From: Spirochaetaceae bacterium
GTDB taxonomy: Bacteria > Spirochaetota > Spirochaetia > Treponematales > Breznakiellaceae
NCBI GenBank assembly: GCA_031290205.1
Contig: JAITNZ010000184.1
Coordinates: forward strand, 1 to 8,119
Length of the DNA stretch: 8,119 nucleotides
Reading direction: 5' to 3'
The translations under genes were made by a program, and so were the position numbers. Positions 5,910-8,119 of this stretch are shown here, in pieces; the first letter of the stretch is position 1, and every line of letters starts with the position of its first letter. The notes under the pieces were generated by a model. It did no database searches and was not told the DNA's origin. It worked only from the letters and a program-made list of their open reading frames with translations.

Positions 5910-7955
5910 CTATTTTTTCTTTTCAAAATGCGAAAACTCCATCGAAAATGTCGCCCGCCCCTGGCTTACCGATCGCAGACTCGTCATAAAGCCGAACATC
6001 TTTGCCATAGGCGCAAATGTCTTCACCTCATCAAAAGAAGTTTTCGATTCCATCCCCGATACCTGCCCCCCCCGCTGCGTAATCAAACTGATGCAGTCGC
6101 CGACAAATTCTTTCGGCGAAATTAAATCCACCGCCATGACCGGCTCGAGCAACACCGGCGCCGCCTTCTTGCACGCTTCATCAAAACCCATATTCGCGCA
6201 CGCTTCAAACGCAAACTCGCTACCCGTCAATTCAGAATATCCGATTTCGGTTAAGCTCACCCCCACATCGATACAGGGGTAGCCCAGCACAATACCGGAG
6301 CCGAACGCCCCGTTCATCCCCCGTTCAATCGCGTCAAAAATCGCGTCGGGGATGCCGGTCTGCTTGACCTTATTCACATATTGATTGCCCGTCCCGCGCG
6401 GTAGCGGCTCGACGTGCAAGGTCAGCGCGGCGGTATTTTCACGACCCGCAAAAACGCGCGAAAAAGTTTCATGATGCGTGTAGCTTGCGCTTACCGATTC
6501 GCGATAGCTTACCTGCGGATTGCCGACCTGCGCCTCAACCTTGAATTCTTTCGTCATCCGCGTTACCAGCACATCAAGGTGAAGCTCGCCCATGCCGGAG
6601 ATGATAAGCTGCCCCGTCTCCTCGTTTTCCTGCGTGGTAAAAGTCGGGTCTTCCTTCGAAAGAATTTCAAGCGCGGTTTTCAGCTTTTCCCGTTCGGGGG
6701 TATTTTTCGGCTCAATCGAAACTGAAATCACCGGTTCGGGAAACTGCATCTTTTCGAGCATAACAGGAAAACCTTCCGTGCCAAGCGTGTCCCCCGTCTG
6801 CGAAAACTTTAAGCCGATAAACACGCCAATATCCCCTGCACAGAGGCTTTCCACCGGCTCCGATTTATTTGAGTGCATGCGGAGGATGCGGTTTATCCGC
6901 TCGCGCTTCTTTTTCCCCGTATTATAGCAGGTCGCCCCCGGCGTGAATTTCCCCGCATACATGCGAATGTAGGAAAGACTCCCCGCCTCGCGGTCGTTCT
7001 GTATCTTAAAAACCAAGCCGAGCGGCTGCCCTTCGAGCGCACAGGGAACCGGCACATCCTCATCCTTCTTAATATTGTGCGCGATTGCCGGCAGCACCTC
7101 GTCCGGCGCGGGCAGAAAATCAACAAGCGCATCAATCAAAGGCTGGACGCCGAGGTTGCGCCGCGACGCTCCGCATAAGACAGGAAAAACCTCCCGCGCT
7201 AAGACGGACTTCCGCAGCTCGGCGCGCAATAAATCAGCAGGAATATCCCCCCCCCCAAGGTAGAGCTCGGTAATCGTATCAGACACCGAAGCAAGCGTAT
7301 CGAGGAGTTTTTCCCGCCATTGCAGGGCAAGCGGGCGGCGCGCCGCATCGATAGGGCTGCGTTCCACCAGCTCGCCATCGGCGCCTGAAAAACGGACTTC
7401 CTCCATCTCGATAAGGTCGATAAGCCCCTCAAACGTATTTTCTTGCCCGATAGGAATCTGAATCGCCGCAGGATTCGTGCCGAGTTTGCTGTTAATATCG
7501 TCCAGCGCGGTAAAAAAATCGGCGCCAACGCGGTCCATCTTGTTGATATAGCCGATGCAGGGCACCTTATAGCGCTCAGCCTGATGCCAAACGGTCTCGG
7601 TTTGCGCTTCGACACCGCGCACTGCGTCGAAAATTGCGATAGCCCCGTCCAGCACGCGCAGGCTCCGCTCAACCTCGGCGGTAAAATCAACATGCCCCGG
7701 CGTATCAATAATGTTTATTTGAAATTTTTTACCGGCGTTTTGAAAAACCCGCTGCCAATACGTCGTCGTCGCCGCGCTCTGAATCGTGATACCCCGCTCC
7801 TGTTCCTGCTCCATCCAATCCATAATCGCTTCGCCGTCATCGACCTCGCCAATCTTATGACTTTTGCCGGTATAGTAGAGTATCCGCTCTGTTGTCGTCG
7901 TCTTCCCGGCATCAATATGCGCCATAATACCGATATTCCGTAACCCTTTAAGCAT
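5910..7955 (-). CDS. fusA2: Elongation factor G paralogue of the EF-G2 type
   Basis: This 681-residue GTPase has all five EF-G domains. G motifs are AHIDAGKT (12-19), RGITI (54-58), DTPGH (84-88), NKMD (138-141) and CGAS (261-264). Domain II runs about 305-395, III about 405-485 with GMGELHLDV, IV about 486-605 and V to the end. At the tip of domain IV the canonical YHDVDSSE reads YSELTGSE (573-580), so the histidine (583 in E. coli) needed for fast translocation is replaced by Ser574. EVDDGEAIMDW (37-47) resembles mitochondrial EF-G2. In Borrelia burgdorferi the EF-G2 paralogue was reported to act only in ribosome recycling with RRF, so recycling is likely here; this is inference. The ATG at 7955 is preferred to a GTG at 7970 because translation with the family begins here. 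The coding strand has a G10 run (7256-7247). The unknown gene follows 18 bp downstream. Confidence 0.9.
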   Translation of the reverse strand: MLKGLRNIGIMAHIDAGKTTTTERILYYTGKSHKIGEVDDGEAIMDWMEQEQERGITIQSAATTTYWQRVFQNAGKKFQINIIDTPGHVDFTAEVERSLRVLDGAIAIFDAVRGVEAQTETVWHQAERYKVPCIGYINKMDRVGADFFTALDDINSKLGTNPAAIQIPIGQENTFEGLIDLIEMEEVRFSGADGELVERSPIDAARRPLALQWREKLLDTLASVSDTITELYLGGGDIPADLLRAELRKSVLAREVFPVLCGASRRNLGVQPLIDALVDFLPAPDEVLPAIAHNIKKDEDVPVPCALEGQPLGLVFKIQNDREAGSLSYIRMYAGKFTPGATCYNTGKKKRERINRILRMHSNKSEPVESLCAGDIGVFIGLKFSQTGDTLGTEGFPVMLEKMQFPEPVISVSIEPKNTPEREKLKTALEILSKEDPTFTTQENEETGQLIISGMGELHLDVLVTRMTKEFKVEAQVGNPQVSYRESVSASYTHHETFSRVFAGRENTAALTLHVEPLPRGTGNQYVNKVKQTGIPDAIFDAIERGMNGAFGSGIVLGYPCIDVGVSLTEIGYSELTGSEFAFEACANMGFDEACKKAAPVLLEPVMAVDLISPKEFVGDCISLITQRGGQVSGMESKTSFDEVKTFAPMAKMFGFMTSLRSVSQGRATFSMEFSHFEKKK
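7247..7256 (-). repeat. G10 homopolymer inside fusA2
   Basis: Ten consecutive C on the plus strand, ten G in the coding sense, encode Gly-Gly-Gly plus the first base of an Asp codon in the LYLGGGDIP stretch (residues 231-239). A gain or loss of one base would shift the frame early in the protein. Confidence 0.9.
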
Positions 7956-7960
7956 ACCCC

Positions 7961-7969
7961 ATCCTAGCA
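7961..7969 (-). promoter_or_regulatory. Extended -10 box of fusA2, possibly leaderless
   Basis: The minus strand reads TGCTAGGAT at 7969-7961, an extended -10 (TG, one base, TAGGAT with four of six to TATAAT), followed by GGGGT and the ATG at 7955. Transcription would then begin at or next to the ATG. The same bases, AGGATGGGG, can alternatively be read as a ribosome binding site if the promoter lies further upstream, so the two readings compete. Confidence 0.4.
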
Positions 7970-7981
7970 CATATTGGAAGG

Positions 7982-7999
7982 AGGGGGAAGTCTCCCCCT
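7982..7999. repeat. G/C-run hairpin upstream of fusA2
   Basis: AGGGGGA at 7982-7988 pairs with TCCCCCT at 7993-7999 around the loop AGTC, a perfect 7-bp stem. It lies 27-44 bases before the fusA2 ATG and overlaps where a -35 box would be expected. Confidence 0.7.
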
Positions 8000-8032
8000 A
8001 CGCGCCGCAAAATTGCGTCGCTACCCCGCCCA

Positions 8033-8074
8033 ATGAACGCGCCCGCAAGGGCGTTGTTGCGGTTAATCGTTCAT
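8033..8074. repeat. Nested inverted repeat with GNRA-type loop
   Basis: CGCCC (8040-8044) and GGGCG (8049-8053) close a GCAA loop, the most stable tetraloop class in RNA. Outer arms ATGAACG (8033-8039) and CGTTCAT (8068-8074) are also perfect complements, with 14 unpaired bases on the right side. The form suggests a structured RNA or a palindromic intergenic repeat unit. Confidence 0.55.
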
Positions 8075-8119
8075 GGCGTGGCGCAGGACACCCTAACACT
8101 ATGCGACAATGCAGGTTCA

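Larger units (their letters stand above)
7971..8119. other. Gene-free right end with small inverted repeats
   Basis: No gene is supported. Three inverted repeats lie close together: a 7-bp stem with 4-base loop at 7982-7999, an imperfect CGCAA/TTGCG pair at 8006-8017, and a compound structure at 8033-8074 (arms ATGAACG and CGTTCAT enclosing CGCCC-GCAA-GGGCG). The region is upstream of fusA2 and may contain its regulatory DNA or another intergenic repeat. Confidence 0.5.

Noticed and set aside
7443..7943. Rightward frame of 166 codons within fusA2
   Set aside because: Antisense to the GTPase domain of EF-G2, whose motifs are all intact on the other strand.

Overview
The window looks like a chromosomal piece of a spirochaete, most likely a host-associated Treponema-type organism of moderate to high GC. 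Three things point there: a divergent flagellar switch protein of the FliG1 type, an elongation factor G of the second spirochaete/mitochondrial EF-G2 type, and a large unknown protein resembling a treponeme-restricted family. No single gene proves the genus, and the species is not identifiable from the sequence alone.

Layout. Bases 1-412 have no convincing gene and hold a GC-rich mosaic repeat (copy A). fliG (FliG1-like) runs leftward, 1567 to 413. A 94-bp divergent spacer carries back-to-back promoter signals and then pth (peptidyl-tRNA hydrolase) runs rightward, 1662-2321. A second copy of the mosaic repeat (copy B) fills the 343 bp between pth and rsmE, and its right end falls exactly on the first base of the rsmE start codon, leaving CTG where ATG is expected. 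rsmE (16S rRNA m3U1498 methyltransferase, 2665-3480) overlaps the following wecG/tagA-like glycosyltransferase (3456-4199), which lacks the usual catalytic residues. After a 153-bp convergent spacer, two leftward genes form a probable operon: fusA2 (EF-G2, 7955 to 5910) followed after 18 bp by an AT-rich unknown gene (5891 to 4353). The right end, 7971-8119, is non-coding and rich in small inverted repeats.

How the genes relate. Three of the six act on the translation machinery: Pth frees tRNA from stalled peptidyl-tRNA, RsmE modifies the decoding centre of 16S rRNA, and EF-G2 probably splits post-termination ribosomes. fliG and the glycosyltransferase concern the cell envelope and motility. 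I see no single dedicated system, no CRISPR array, no tRNA or rRNA gene and no transposase.

The most interesting material is outside ordinary gene calling: the dispersed mosaic repeat whose internal tandem units are duplicated in both copies but differ between copies; the non-canonical rsmE start created at the repeat edge; a run of ten G inside the EF-G2 gene; G-rich tails just after the stop codons of two leftward genes, one with strong G-quadruplex potential; two genes with a -10 box right in front of their ATG, suggesting leaderless mRNAs; and the altered active site of the WecG/TagA-like protein.
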